A stretch of 64,000 nucleotides of DNA, from NCBI GenBank assembly GCA_018260475.1, contig JAGLBA010000001.1:124001-188000 (forward strand). The letters run 5' to 3'. This DNA is from Chryseobacterium sp. (GTDB lineage Bacteria > Bacteroidota > Bacteroidia > Flavobacteriales > Weeksellaceae). The translations under genes were made by a program, and so were the position numbers. Shown here piece by piece: positions 1 through 9,281 of the stretch. Numbering within the stretch: position 1 is the first letter of the stretch; every line of letters begins with the position of its first letter. The notes under the pieces are model-generated. The model was not told where the DNA came from, made no database searches, and saw only the letters and a program-made list of their open reading frames with translations.

Positions 1-480
1 TCGGCAAAGCATCTTTACGCGATGGGTGGCTCTGCGGGCGGCTTGCTAATGGGCGCCGTGATGAATATGGCGCCGGAGCTCTTCAACGGTATCGTGGCGC
101 AGGTGCCGTTTGTGGATGTAGTGACCACGATGCTGGACGAAGACATCCCCCTCACTACCGGCGAATACGACGAATGGGGAAACCCAAATGAAGAGGAATA
201 TTATCATTACATGAAATCTTACTCGCCGTATGACAACATCGAAGTGAAAAATTATCCTAATATTTTAATAACTACTGGATTGCATGATTCGCAAGTACAA
301 TATTGGGAACCCGCAAAATGGACGGCGAAACTGCGTGAATTGAAAATCGATAACAATATCCTGATTTTCAAAACCGACATGAGCGCGGGTCACGGTGGCG
401 CATCCGGACGATTTGAAAGTTTAAAAGAAGACGCGCTGGAATTTGCATTTTTATTAATGATTGATTCTAATGATCAATAA
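1..480 (+). CDS. Oligopeptidase B-like serine peptidase (S9), 3' end
   Basis: This is the last 159 codons of a prolyl-oligopeptidase-family serine peptidase whose start lies outside the window. The catalytic triad is visible: the nucleophile serine in GGSAGG at the start of the fragment, the aspartate in GLHDSQV, and the histidine in SAGHGG near the C-terminus. [17 protein letters not shown] and YWEPAKW are typical of oligopeptidase B, which cleaves short peptides after basic residues. The reading frame is open from base 1. Family is clear; oligopeptidase B rather than another S9 member is inference because the propeller domain is not in view. Confidence 0.9.
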   Translation, partial: SAKHLYAMGGSAGGLLMGAVMNMAPELFNGIVAQVPFVDVVTTMLDEDIPLTTGEYDEWGNPNEEEYYHYMKSYSPYDNIEVKNYPNILITTGLHDSQVQYWEPAKWTAKLRELKIDNNILIFKTDMSAGHGGASGRFESLKEDALEFAFLLMIDSNDQ

Positions 481-553
481 TTAATTGTTTATCATTTATA
501 AAAGTAAAATCCAACACCATTACTCTTTACCCATTACTTATCACTTATTAAAA

Positions 554-922
554 ATGAACGAATCCTTACTTTGGAAAAAAATTGAAGAATTTTTTGAAGA
601 AAATTTTCAAGCCGAAAAAAATGTCCCAATTGAAACCATTCTGTTCCTTATCGGAGTGCAGGAACTCGGTAGCGGTAAACAAAAATACACCAAAGACGAT
701 AAAATAAATCTACTCCACATAGCGGTTTGCAGGCTTCTGGAACCATTTGGTTATTACGGATTTTCTCATTACGATGAAGACGGCTACCCGCACTTCATCG
801 AAAAAGAACCCCTCCCAGAACTGAAACCGAACGAGCAACAAATTTTAATGAAAAAGGCTATTATTCAATATTTTATTGATGAAAAACTCTTTGATGAGGA
901 GACTTTAGACCAAATTGAATAA
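554..922 (+). CDS. Conserved hypothetical protein, about 122 aa
   Basis: A small soluble protein, acidic and rich in Glu, Phe and Lys, with no signal peptide or membrane segment. The start at 554 is preferred because the longer open frame from 485 runs through AT-rich, non-coding-looking sequence. The N-terminal part (NESLLWKKIEEFFEENF) should form an amphipathic helix, and the middle has a compact FGYYGFSHYDEDGYPHF segment. I do not recognise a characterised domain. It lies 73 bases after the peptidase and 121 bases before a sensor kinase; no functional link is implied. Confidence 0.75.
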   Translation: MNESLLWKKIEEFFEENFQAEKNVPIETILFLIGVQELGSGKQKYTKDDKINLLHIAVCRLLEPFGYYGFSHYDEDGYPHFIEKEPLPELKPNEQQILMKKAIIQYFIDEKLFDEETLDQIE

Positions 923-1043
923 GCAGAAACTAAAGTAATTCTGTTAAATATCAAGGTTTTAAGAAATAATAAACAATAAAGTAGCATGTTTTTTGTTTTA
1001 ATAGTGTTAAAGTCCGTAATTTTAACATTTCAAAACGACAACA

Positions 1044-2585
1044 ATGCGCCAACGCTTTATTCCCATTATATCTATACTGATGTCCATTTCGGTCATCATC
1101 TTCGTCACCCTGCAAATCAAATGGTTGAAGGAGTATTACAGCGCGTTGGAATTGGACTTCAACAACCGCGTGACAGCGGCTTTGGAGTCTTCGACCCAAA
1201 AAATTGCCGATATAGAAATCAATAAATACCTAAACCAGGATAATGGAAATTTTGGGAACAGCGTACTTGCCGCGAAAGATCAGCCTACACTTACCCAAAT
1301 TCAGCAGGTTCAAGATTCGGCGGCAAAAAAAATTCTTACCTACCAGCGAAGCATTATCGAGAAAAAAGATTTGCCTCTCTCCAACCAAGGCGACAGTCTG
1401 AAAGTCACGAAGTTATGGAACAATGAGGGCATCGCTCGCATCATCAAAGATCCGCGAACCACGCAGCCGCTCACGGCGGAACTCAACACCTCCATCAACT
1501 CTGGGGAATATGCGCTGAAGGAGTTTGCAAAAGTAGTGGCGGCAAACCTTCCGATAGAAAAACGGGTGGATAAAAAAACGCTGGATACCGTGCTGGCAAA
1601 GGAACTACGCGAAAGCGGCATCAAGGCAGATTTCGGATACGCCATCCTCGATAAAAACAATAAACTGACCAAAATTTCGGGGCACTACGATCCATCGGAG
1701 AAAAGCAACCATACTTACCCGCTCTTTACCGATGAAAATGACCGCACACTTTACACACTCGCACTTAGTTTTCCGAGTAAAAGTTTTTCGCTCATCCGAA
1801 ACTATTACCCAATGCTCTTGGGTACTTTCATCTCCTTACTTACGATTCTCGGCATCTACATCATCTCCATTAATTATATGATGCAGCAAAAGAAAATCGC
1901 GGATGTGAAAACGGATTTCATCAACAATATGTCGCATGAATTTAAAACGCCATTGGCGACAATATCCGTTGCAACAGATTCATTATCAAACGATAAAATA
2001 GCGACCAATCCCGAGAAGGTGAAGTACTATTCCTACCTCATCAAACAAGAAAATCTACGGATGAAAAAGCAGGTGGAAAATATCTTGAATATGAGTAAAC
2101 TGGAACGAAACGAGGTAAAACTCTTCCTAAAAGAGACCAATGTACGCGAACTGATCCGCGAGATTACGGAATCATTCCAACTGATTGTTCATGAACGAAA
2201 CGGAACCCTTACCGAGGAATTTACCGCCTCGAAATACAACTTCAAGGTTGATGAATTTCACCTTTCAAATATATTGGTAAATCTTTTGGATAATGCCAAT
2301 AAATATTCCCCTGACGCACCTGAAATTAAAATAAAAACGAGCAACGAGGGGAACAACTATGTCATCGAAATTTCGGATAAGGGTATCGGGATGGAAACCC
2401 ACAACAAAACCAAGATCTTTGAAAAATTCTTCCGCGAAGAGACCGGTAATATCCATAATGTAAAAGGACAAGGCCTCGGGCTTACTTATGTAAAAAAAAT
2501 TGTAGAACTCCATAAGGGCCTTGTATTGGTACAATCTGAAAAAGGAAAGGGCAGCACCTTCACTATAAAATTGCCGATGTCGTAA
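1044..2585 (+). CDS. Membrane sensor histidine kinase
   Basis: A two-component sensor kinase of 513 aa. It has an N-terminal membrane helix (about residues 7-24), a periplasmic sensor region of about 230 residues without a recognisable domain, a second helix (about 254-276), then the kinase core. The phosphoacceptor is His298 in SHEFKTPLATI; the ATPase domain has NLLDNANKYS (N box), DKGIGM (G1) and GQGLGLTYV (G2). There is no clear HAMP or PAS domain. The response regulator gene follows closely, so the two are almost certainly a cognate pair. The stimulus is unknown. Confidence 0.93.
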   Translation: MRQRFIPIISILMSISVIIFVTLQIKWLKEYYSALELDFNNRVTAALESSTQKIADIEINKYLNQDNGNFGNSVLAAKDQPTLTQIQQVQDSAAKKILTYQRSIIEKKDLPLSNQGDSLKVTKLWNNEGIARIIKDPRTTQPLTAELNTSINSGEYALKEFAKVVAANLPIEKRVDKKTLDTVLAKELRESGIKADFGYAILDKNNKLTKISGHYDPSEKSNHTYPLFTDENDRTLYTLALSFPSKSFSLIRNYYPMLLGTFISLLTILGIYIISINYMMQQKKIADVKTDFINNMSHEFKTPLATISVATDSLSNDKIATNPEKVKYYSYLIKQENLRMKKQVENILNMSKLERNEVKLFLKETNVRELIREITESFQLIVHERNGTLTEEFTASKYNFKVDEFHLSNILVNLLDNANKYSPDAPEIKIKTSNEGNNYVIEISDKGIGMETHNKTKIFEKFFREETGNIHNVKGQGLGLTYVKKIVELHKGLVLVQSEKGKGSTFTIKLPMS

Positions 2586-2634
2586 TAGGAGGAGTGAGTA
2601 ATACTTGAATTTAAACCAAAAAAAATGTAAAAAT

Positions 2635-3321
2635 ATGAGCAACAGAATCTTACTAGTAGAAGACGACCAAAGTTTTGGAGCCGTTCTGAAAGACTATCTT
2701 ACCATAAACAACTTTGAAGTCACCCTCGCACAAGACGGCGAACAGGGACTTAAAGATTTCACGGAAAACGAATTTGATATCTGCATCTTCGATGTGATGA
2801 TGCCGAAAAAAGACGGTTTTTCCTTAGCGGAAGATGTGAAAAAAATAGATAAAAACACGCCTATCATCTTTCTTACGGCAAGAAATATGCGTGAAGACAT
2901 CCTAAAAGGCTATCAACTTGGCGCAGACGACTACATCACCAAACCATTTGATACCGAGCTACTTCTATACAAAATAAAAGCAATTTTGCAAAGAAGTTCA
3001 ACCTTGGAAAACGAAGACCAAGAGCAGTTTAAGTTCAGCAATATATTCTTTGATTCTATGCTGAGACAACTGCGTGTAGGCGATATCGAGTATAAACTTT
3101 CGCCAAAAGAAAACGAACTTCTAAAACTGCTTTGCGTACATCGCAATGACTTTATGCCGAGAGATTTAGCATTAAGAAAAATCTGGAAAAAAGAAAATTA
3201 TTTTACCGCAAGAAGTATGGATGTGTACATTGCGAAACTCCGCAAACTGCTGAAAGACGATGATGGTGTAGAAATCATCAATGTACATGGCGAAGGCTTC
3301 CGACTTTTGGTAAAGAATTAA
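2635..3321 (+). CDS. OmpR/PhoB-family response regulator
   Basis: A 228-aa response regulator, the likely partner of the kinase just upstream (49-base gap). The receiver domain has the acidic pair Asp10-Asp11, the phosphoacceptor Asp53 in FDVMMP, Thr in LTAR and Lys in KPFDTE. The C-terminal half is a winged-helix DNA-binding domain of OmpR type (LSPKENELLKLL, ARSMDVYIAKLRKLL, NVHGEGFRL). The ATG at 2635 is chosen because the protein then begins MSNRILLVEDD, standard for the family; an in-frame TTG 30 bases upstream is less likely. Followed by a terminator. Confidence 0.93.
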   Translation: MSNRILLVEDDQSFGAVLKDYLTINNFEVTLAQDGEQGLKDFTENEFDICIFDVMMPKKDGFSLAEDVKKIDKNTPIIFLTARNMREDILKGYQLGADDYITKPFDTELLLYKIKAILQRSSTLENEDQEQFKFSNIFFDSMLRQLRVGDIEYKLSPKENELLKLLCVHRNDFMPRDLALRKIWKKENYFTARSMDVYIAKLRKLLKDDDGVEIINVHGEGFRLLVKN

Positions 3322-3325
3322 AACC

Positions 3326-3360
3326 CCAAAAAATCCTGTCCAATTTGGCAGGATTTTTTT
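3326..3360. terminator. Bidirectional intrinsic terminator between response regulator and rodA
   Basis: AAATCCTG (3331-3338) pairs perfectly with CAGGATTT (3349-3356) around a 10-base loop. A T run follows on the plus strand and an A run precedes it, so it can end both the response-regulator transcript and the rod-shape operon coming from the other side. Confidence 0.8.
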
Positions 3361-3362
3361 GT

Positions 3363-4592
3363 TTAAACCAAGCTATTCTTATCGGCATAGTTGAGCTTGA
3401 AGAAAATCGCCGTCATAATGGAGAATGCGAGAAACGAACTGCCGCCGTACGAAAAGTAAGGCAAAGGGATACCCACCGTAGGGAAAAGTCCCATCACCAT
3501 TCCCAAATTAATGGCAAAGTGCATCAATAAAATGGAGGCAAAACAATACCCAAAAACACGGTTGAAAATAGATTTCTGAGTCTCTGCGAGGTAGTAGATT
3601 CTACCTATGTAAACGGCGTAAAACAGCACCAGCAGAAATGCACCCAAAAATCCCCATTCCTCGCCCACAGTACAAAAAATATAATCGGTTTCCTGTTCCG
3701 GCACGAATTTTCCCTGCGTCACGGAACCCTGCATATAGCCCTTGCCAAATAAGCCGCCGGAACCGATGGCCGTTTTTGAATACAGCAAGTTATAACCGGA
3801 AGTATCCCGGAACATCTTCTCTCCTTTAAACAAAACCTCAATTCTTTCACGCTGGTGTTTCGGCATTTTTTCAAGGATTTTAGGAGCTCCGTAGGATAAG
3901 GCACAGATCAATCCCACGGAACCGGCGATGCTCCCAATTGAGAAAATATTCCATGAAATTTTGTTTAATTGCAAAAAGATGAAAATTGCGGCAATCAAGA
4001 TGATGGCTCCGACGACATACAGTGGATTTACAGCCAGCGAAATCGAGAATACGACGCCAATAATCCCGCAGACCAAGAAGAATAATCCACTTAAACCTTC
4101 ACGATATAGGGCAATCATAAACGCCATGAAAACGAGCAATGACCCCACATCCGGAATCGCCAGAACCACTACGGCAGGCACACCGATGATGGCAAAAGTC
4201 GTACACAGGGATTTGCGGCATCTCAAATTAAAATCCGGGCCAGAAACATAATTGGCAAGCATAAGCGACACGCCAATTTTGGCAAACTCTACAGGCTGCA
4301 TGGTGATGCTACCGAATTTATACCAATTGCGCTGCCCCAAAATTTCTGTACCGAACGGAAAAAGCCCGATCAACAGCAAAAGACCAAAAAAGTAAATCAC
4401 ACTCGCAAAATTCTCAAAAAATTTGGTCCTCATTAAGAAAATTACCAACCCCACGAAAAGGGAAATACAGAAAAAAATGAATTGTTTTTTACCCAATCCT
4501 TCATCCACACTATAAATATTTGCGACTGCAAATAGCGAGATTACAACATAGAGGAAAATCCCAAGTTTATCTATACCTTCGGTCCACCTCAT
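3363..4592 (-). CDS. rodA: Rod-shape SEDS glycosyltransferase RodA
   Basis: A 409-aa polytopic membrane protein of the SEDS family (RodA/FtsW/SpoVE), the peptidoglycan polymerase that works with PBP2 during cell elongation. Family signatures include NWYKFGSITMQPVEFAKIG, PDVGSLLVF, GSGGLFGKGYMQGS and the C-terminal GIPLPYFSYGGSS. It is the last gene of the rod-shape operon and its ATG overlaps the mrdA stop in an ATGA junction, which implies translational coupling. RodA rather than FtsW is supported by the neighbours and by the GTEILGQRNWY region. Confidence 0.95.
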   Translation of the reverse strand: MRWTEGIDKLGIFLYVVISLFAVANIYSVDEGLGKKQFIFFCISLFVGLVIFLMRTKFFENFASVIYFFGLLLLIGLFPFGTEILGQRNWYKFGSITMQPVEFAKIGVSLMLANYVSGPDFNLRCRKSLCTTFAIIGVPAVVVLAIPDVGSLLVFMAFMIALYREGLSGLFFLVCGIIGVVFSISLAVNPLYVVGAIILIAAIFIFLQLNKISWNIFSIGSIAGSVGLICALSYGAPKILEKMPKHQRERIEVLFKGEKMFRDTSGYNLLYSKTAIGSGGLFGKGYMQGSVTQGKFVPEQETDYIFCTVGEEWGFLGAFLLVLFYAVYIGRIYYLAETQKSIFNRVFGYCFASILLMHFAINLGMVMGLFPTVGIPLPYFSYGGSSFLAFSIMTAIFFKLNYADKNSLV

Positions 4593-6640
4593 TTCTTTTT
4601 GGTTTTGGTTGGGTTTTTGGCGTCAGATTTCACGGGATCTTTTTTCAGTGCGGCTTCTTTCAGTTTTTTTTCTTTAATTAAATTCAAACTATCCTGTATT
4701 TTTTTCAACTGGGCGGAATCCGGTTTTTGTTCCACATACCAGCCTTTGCGTTTCATTTCAGAAACATACTGCCTTTTATATTCGGGCATGAAACTCGCGT
4801 TCACCAATTTTTTATAGAGATGTTCGCGTTTCAGTGTTCCGGTCACAAATTTTTCTGCGATTACGCTTGCTGCAGGTCCCGCCCAAGTGGCTCCGAATCC
4901 AGCATGCTCCATCACGGCAGCCACTACGATTTTTGGCTTATCAGCTGGCGCAATTAAGGTAAAAATGGAATTATCCTTCCCTTGCGGTACCTGTGCCGTC
5001 CCCGTTTTCGCAAGTTGAGTAAAGTCTTTAGATTTCAAACTCGCACCGGTACCGCGCAGCATCACGGCTTCCATGCCTTCTTTTATGAGTTTGTAATACT
5101 TCTTGTTTGTAACCAGCGTTTGGTGTTTTTTCTTAAATCTTGGATCTGGGTTAGGTTTTCCGTCGATGGCTTTCACGATGTGCGGCGTGTAATACCAACC
5201 CTCATTGGCAATAGCTGCCGTAAAGTTGGCAATTTGCAATGGTGTAAGAAGTACATCGCCTTGTCCCATCCCGTTGAAAATTGCTCCTGTCGCAAGCATA
5301 TCCCAGTTTTTTGGGTCTTTGGTAGTATTTCCGGAGGCTTTTAGGATTTGCGTCATCCTTTTTTCATAAAATTCCCCACTAGGAATTTTTCCTTTGGTAC
5401 CCACGGCAATATCATTATCCATGAATTTATTTAGTCCAAAACTTTCCATAATTTTCTTCCATTCATCTACCCCTTTGCTTGGGTTTCCGGGATATTTATT
5501 GATGATGGAAATGAACGCGTAGGTAAAATAACAGTTACTCGAAACTTGTATAGAAGGCACCAGCGGCACCGCGCCGCCATGTCCTTTGATTCTCAATCCC
5601 CTATAGTTAAAGCCGCCGCCGCACGGGAAAACGGTATTTTCGTCAAAAACGCCCATTTGCATGCCGGCGAGAGCGGTGAGCATTTTGAAGGTAGAACCTG
5701 GAGGATAAGCCGCTTGAACGGAGCGATCGAAGGTGGGTTTGTTTTCGTAAATGGTATCGTTGCTCAGTCGGTAGAGGTTTTTAGATTTTTCCTCACCGGT
5801 AAATAGATTGGGATCAATATCCGGGCCGGTCGCCATTACCAAAATCTCCCCATTATTCGGGTCTATTGCCACAATGGCGCCATGCTTATTCACGAGCATT
5901 TCCTCCGCCATTCGTTGCAAATCATAATCTATGGTTAGAGTGAGGTCTTTACCGGTTACCACTTCCTTGTCCAATTCACCGTTTTTATAAGGGCCTACAT
6001 CTCGGAGTTTGATGTCTTTTTGAATAAGTTTAAGACCTTTGGCACCACGGAGTTCCTTTTCATAAGATTTCTCTATGCCCGATTTCCCGATAAGGTCCCC
6101 GGGTAGGTAGTAGGTAGAATCTTTCTTTAAATCCCTATCATTTACCTCGCTGGTATAGCCCAAGAGGTTTCCAGATGTCGCCACCTCATATTGCCGCTGT
6201 GTTCTTTGCACAATACTGAAGGCCGGATATCTAAAAATGATCTCTTGTATTCTCGCAATCTCGTCTCGGCTGATGTTCTTCATAAAGGTCATCGGCGTGA
6301 GTCTGCTGTAATATTTTTCTTTTTTAATGGTATTAATGGTGTTAATGAAGTCCTGTTTGGAAATTTTAATCAAATTACAGAATCCCAAAGTATCAAAATC
6401 GGGCGTCAAAAGAGCTTGCGTAAAGGAAATCTCATACGAAGGCATATTCCCTACGAGAATTTTGCCATTCCGGTCGAAAATAACGCCCCGCTGTGGGATG
6501 ATATAATCTTTTTTAATGGAAGTATTGGCAGCATTCAGAGCGTAACGATCTGTAAATAACTGTAAATACGCCAGTCGCGCGGTAAATATCAAAACGATAA
6601 TACCCAACGCAATAGTGATATTGAGGTACTGACTTTTCAA
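4589..6640 (-). CDS. mrdA: Penicillin-binding protein 2 (elongation transpeptidase)
   Basis: The monofunctional class B transpeptidase that crosslinks peptidoglycan with RodA. It has an N-terminal membrane anchor (about residues 6-25), a PBP dimerisation region, and a transpeptidase domain with the three active-site motifs STFK (Ser316), SSN (367-369) and KTGT (545-548). The lysine-rich C-terminal tail after about residue 640 is probably disordered. The start codon is TTG at 6640, overlapping the mreD stop as TTGA; no upstream ATG fits, and the sequence begins MKSQYLNITIALG, running straight into the anchor. Confidence 0.95.
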   Translation of the reverse strand: MKSQYLNITIALGIIVLIFTARLAYLQLFTDRYALNAANTSIKKDYIIPQRGVIFDRNGKILVGNMPSYEISFTQALLTPDFDTLGFCNLIKISKQDFINTINTIKKEKYYSRLTPMTFMKNISRDEIARIQEIIFRYPAFSIVQRTQRQYEVATSGNLLGYTSEVNDRDLKKDSTYYLPGDLIGKSGIEKSYEKELRGAKGLKLIQKDIKLRDVGPYKNGELDKEVVTGKDLTLTIDYDLQRMAEEMLVNKHGAIVAIDPNNGEILVMATGPDIDPNLFTGEEKSKNLYRLSNDTIYENKPTFDRSVQAAYPPGSTFKMLTALAGMQMGVFDENTVFPCGGGFNYRGLRIKGHGGAVPLVPSIQVSSNCYFTYAFISIINKYPGNPSKGVDEWKKIMESFGLNKFMDNDIAVGTKGKIPSGEFYEKRMTQILKASGNTTKDPKNWDMLATGAIFNGMGQGDVLLTPLQIANFTAAIANEGWYYTPHIVKAIDGKPNPDPRFKKKHQTLVTNKKYYKLIKEGMEAVMLRGTGASLKSKDFTQLAKTGTAQVPQGKDNSIFTLIAPADKPKIVVAAVMEHAGFGATWAGPAASVIAEKFVTGTLKREHLYKKLVNASFMPEYKRQYVSEMKRKGWYVEQKPDSAQLKKIQDSLNLIKEKKLKEAALKKDPVKSDAKNPTKTKKK

Positions 6641-7143
6641 ATTTTTTGTTTTACCTTAAAAGCAAGGGCATTCACCAAAATAAAGAAAAAAGAAACGACA
6701 GAAGTCGCCAAAACATTCAGTAGATTTTCTAAAATTCTGCTGAGTTTAAAAAACTCCATATACTGCACGATGAGTTGATGCAGAAAGATACTTGTAAATA
6801 TAAACAATAGAAATTGAGACCATTGCAATGACTGAAAAGAGAAAAAATCCGTGGAAGTTTCCGTAGAAGTTCTAAAAATAAGCGTTCGAAAATACGCTAA
6901 CATCGTGGTCGCAAAGGCATTGATTCCCCAAGTTCCGAGGAAGGCATCAATGCTTAATCCCAAGATAAAACTCAGCGCCAAAAAGGTATACTGGTTTCTG
7001 AAAAAAGGATAGAACATCACGAAGACCGGGTACATCACCGGGGTATATTTTCCGAAAAGAGTGATACGATTCAGCACGAAAACTTGTAGCGCTACCAGCA
7101 GCGCTATCAGCAATATATCGGTAAATATGTTTTTACTTATCAT
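6637..7143 (-). CDS. mreD: Rod shape-determining protein MreD
   Basis: A small (168 aa) hydrophobic protein with about five predicted membrane helices, in the conserved mreD position between mreC and mrdA. MreD is poorly conserved; the assignment rests on size, topology, position and a recognisable LGLSIDAFLGTWGINAF segment. It should link the MreB filament and MreC to the RodA/PBP2 synthase at the inner membrane. Its start overlaps mreC by 11 bases and its stop overlaps the mrdA TTG. Confidence 0.88.
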   Translation of the reverse strand: MISKNIFTDILLIALLVALQVFVLNRITLFGKYTPVMYPVFVMFYPFFRNQYTFLALSFILGLSIDAFLGTWGINAFATTMLAYFRTLIFRTSTETSTDFFSFQSLQWSQFLLFIFTSIFLHQLIVQYMEFFKLSRILENLLNVLATSVVSFFFILVNALAFKVKQKI

Positions 7144-7987
7144 CTTTATTCAGAGCGGCGTCCAGTGTATCGGTTATCTTTTGAATTTCTGCTTTTTTGA
7201 GGTTTTTTACAACGAAAATTTTGTTCAGTTGTCCCATTTTTTCATTGAGTTCCACGGAGATGTCCCAGAAGCCTGTTTTGCTATCTACCTCGTACCCTGC
7301 CACGCGGCCCACCATGATGTTTTTTGGAAAGATGGCAGAACGGCCGTCCGTAACGACGGTATCACCAATTTTTAGTGGAACATATTTCGGAATATCGGAA
7401 AGGTGCATTAGTCGGGAATTATCGCCACGCCAAGTCAGCGTTCCGAAATAACCGGAATTTTTCAGCGCCGCACTGATTTTGATTTTATTCATACTCAGTA
7501 CAGACTGCACTAGGGCGTAGCTATCGGTGGTACTAACCACGATTCCAGCGATTCCGTTTGGCGCAATGACGCCCATTTTGGAACCCACGCCATCTCGTTT
7601 TCCGCGGTTGATGGTAAAATAATTGTCGCTTCTATTAATGCTGTTGAAAATGATGTCACCATCTACAAAAGTGTAGATCTGGCCGCCACCCGCGGTATCA
7701 TGAACTTTTCTAAAAACGGGATTTGCTCCCTTTTCGCGGCCATAAAGTTCCAACATCAGGCGTTTATTTTGCGCCACGAGGCCTTCGTTCACCTGTTTCA
7801 ATTTTAGGTAAGACGCCCCTTCATCTATATAACCAGTAACGAATGAATTGAAACCTGCCATTTGCGCAGCTATCCATGACTGCTGCATGGAATTGCGGCT
7901 GAACACCAATACCATAGCGATGGCCTGCAAAAACAAAAAGAAAAAGAAAAATCCGTTCTTCGAAAACAGCCTCAACAAAAATCCCAC
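7133..7987 (-). CDS. mreC: Rod shape-determining protein MreC
   Basis: A 284-aa bitopic protein: one N-terminal membrane helix (about residues 12-30, with a very phenylalanine-rich FFFFFLFLQ segment), a short coiled coil (KLKQVNEGLVAQNKRLMLEL), then the periplasmic beta domain with the typical GVIAPNGIAGIV, GDTVVTDG and SAIFPKNIMVG stretches. MreC connects cytoplasmic MreB to PBP2. The start codon appears to be GTG at 7987, 30 bases after mreB. Second gene of the operon. Confidence 0.93.
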   Translation of the reverse strand: MGFLLRLFSKNGFFFFFLFLQAIAMVLVFSRNSMQQSWIAAQMAGFNSFVTGYIDEGASYLKLKQVNEGLVAQNKRLMLELYGREKGANPVFRKVHDTAGGGQIYTFVDGDIIFNSINRSDNYFTINRGKRDGVGSKMGVIAPNGIAGIVVSTTDSYALVQSVLSMNKIKISAALKNSGYFGTLTWRGDNSRLMHLSDIPKYVPLKIGDTVVTDGRSAIFPKNIMVGRVAGYEVDSKTGFWDISVELNEKMGQLNKIFVVKNLKKAEIQKITDTLDAALNKDDK

Positions 7988-8017
7988 AATACAGGCCTAC
8001 ATTTTTTGGTTAAAAAG

Positions 8018-9043
8018 TTACTTGATCAGAAAGTTGAATTTATCCATATTTTTCAATGCTATACCTGTTCCACGAACTACGGCGCGCAACGGATCTTCTG
8101 CCACGAAAACTGGAAGGCCTGTTTTGCGGTGCAATCTATCGGCAAGACCCCGCAAAAGCGCCCCACCACCGGCCAAATAAATTCCGGTTTTATAGATATC
8201 CGCAGACAATTCTGGCGGCGTAAGGGATAGCGTTTCCATCACAGCATCTTCTATACGGATGATGGATTTATCCAAAGCCCTTGCAATTTCTTTGTAATTT
8301 ACCATGATCTCCTTCGGCTTACCCGTTATCAAATCACGGCCTTGTACCGGGATATCCTCGATATCCACATCCAATTCTTCCACAGCGGATCCCACTTCGA
8401 TTTTGATCCTCTCCGCAGTTCTCTCCCCGATGTAGAGGTTGTGGTGCGTACGCAGATAATAGGCAATATCATTGGTAAAGACATCACCAGCAATTTTCAC
8501 GGATTTGTCGCAAACAATACCACCCAGGGCAATCACCGCGATTTCTGTGGTACCACCACCTATGTCGATAATCATGTTACCTTCAGGCTTTTGAACATCA
8601 ATACCCACCCCTATTGCGGCAGCCATTGGCTCATAAATCAAGCGAACTTCTTTGGCATTTACTTTTTGTGCAGAATCTCTTACCGCGCGTTTTTCAACCT
8701 CGGTTATTCCGGAAGGAATACAAATAACAATACGAAGCGCGGGCTGAATAAACCTACCCTTAATCCCTGGGATTTTCTTGATAAACTCTTTGATCATGTG
8801 TTCCGATGCGTGGAAGTCTGCAATTACGCCGTCCTTCAGTGGTCTCACGGTACGAATGTCCTCATGGGTTTTCCCCTGCATATGTTTTGCCTGCTCGCCC
8901 ACTGCAATTGGCTTGCCCGTGGAGCGCTCTATCGCAACGATAGAAGGCTGATCTATAACGATTTTATTATTATGAATAATCAGTGTGTTGGCTGTTCCCA
9001 AGTCGATAGCAATCTCTTGGGTAAACATATCAAATAAGCCCAT
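8018..9043 (-). CDS. mreB: Rod shape-determining actin homologue MreB
   Basis: A 341-aa bacterial actin that organises lateral wall synthesis. ATP-binding actin signatures are present: AIDLGTANTLI (phosphate 1), MIIDIGGGTTEIAVI (phosphate 2) and GIYLAGGGALLRGL (adenosine motif). The N-terminus MGLFDMFTQE is a short amphipathic membrane-binding segment, usual for MreB. First gene of the operon, preceded by a plausible TAnnTTTG promoter at 9067-9074 in the divergent region shared with hemA. Confidence 0.97.
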   Translation of the reverse strand: MGLFDMFTQEIAIDLGTANTLIIHNNKIVIDQPSIVAIERSTGKPIAVGEQAKHMQGKTHEDIRTVRPLKDGVIADFHASEHMIKEFIKKIPGIKGRFIQPALRIVICIPSGITEVEKRAVRDSAQKVNAKEVRLIYEPMAAAIGVGIDVQKPEGNMIIDIGGGTTEIAVIALGGIVCDKSVKIAGDVFTNDIAYYLRTHHNLYIGERTAERIKIEVGSAVEELDVDIEDIPVQGRDLITGKPKEIMVNYKEIARALDKSIIRIEDAVMETLSLTPPELSADIYKTGIYLAGGGALLRGLADRLHRKTGLPVFVAEDPLRAVVRGTGIALKNMDKFNFLIK

Positions 9044-9066
9044 TTTATTTATTTTGTTTAAGTTTA

Positions 9067-9074
9067 CAAAGATA
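9067..9074 (-). promoter_or_regulatory. -7 promoter box for the mreB operon
   Basis: Read on the minus strand, TATCTTTG matches the Bacteroidota -7 consensus TAnnTTTG, 23 bases upstream of the mreB ATG. A TTA about 20 bases further upstream is a weak candidate for the -33 element (consensus TTG). Confidence 0.5.
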
Positions 9075-9264
9075 TAAATTTGAAAGTATTTTTATAACCC
9101 GCTTTTCTGAATTTAGGTTAAAGTTTTATTAAAGTTTTCCACAATTTTTCCGAGTTTGTAGATGTTTTTTTTAACAGAGAAAAAAGAATTTTCTTCAACA
9201 TTTCCTACTTAAAACAAACCTCTAAGGGCGTGTAAAATCATAAAAAGTTTAAATTAAAAAAGTT

Positions 9265-9272
9265 TAAATTTG
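9265..9272 (+). promoter_or_regulatory. -7 promoter box for the hemACDE operon
   Basis: TAAATTTG matches TAnnTTTG and lies only 9 bases before the hemA ATG at 9282, implying a very short leader. The tract around it contains a direct repeat of AAGTTTAAATT. No clear TTG -33 element is visible. Confidence 0.5.
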
Positions 9273-9281
9273 CACCTGCTT

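Noticed and set aside
9044..9281. mreB-hemA divergent gap as the replication origin
   Set aside because: It is AT-rich but has only one near DnaA box (TTTTCCACA near 9137) and no repeats of the sort seen at 50.5-51.0 kb; ordinary divergent promoters explain it.
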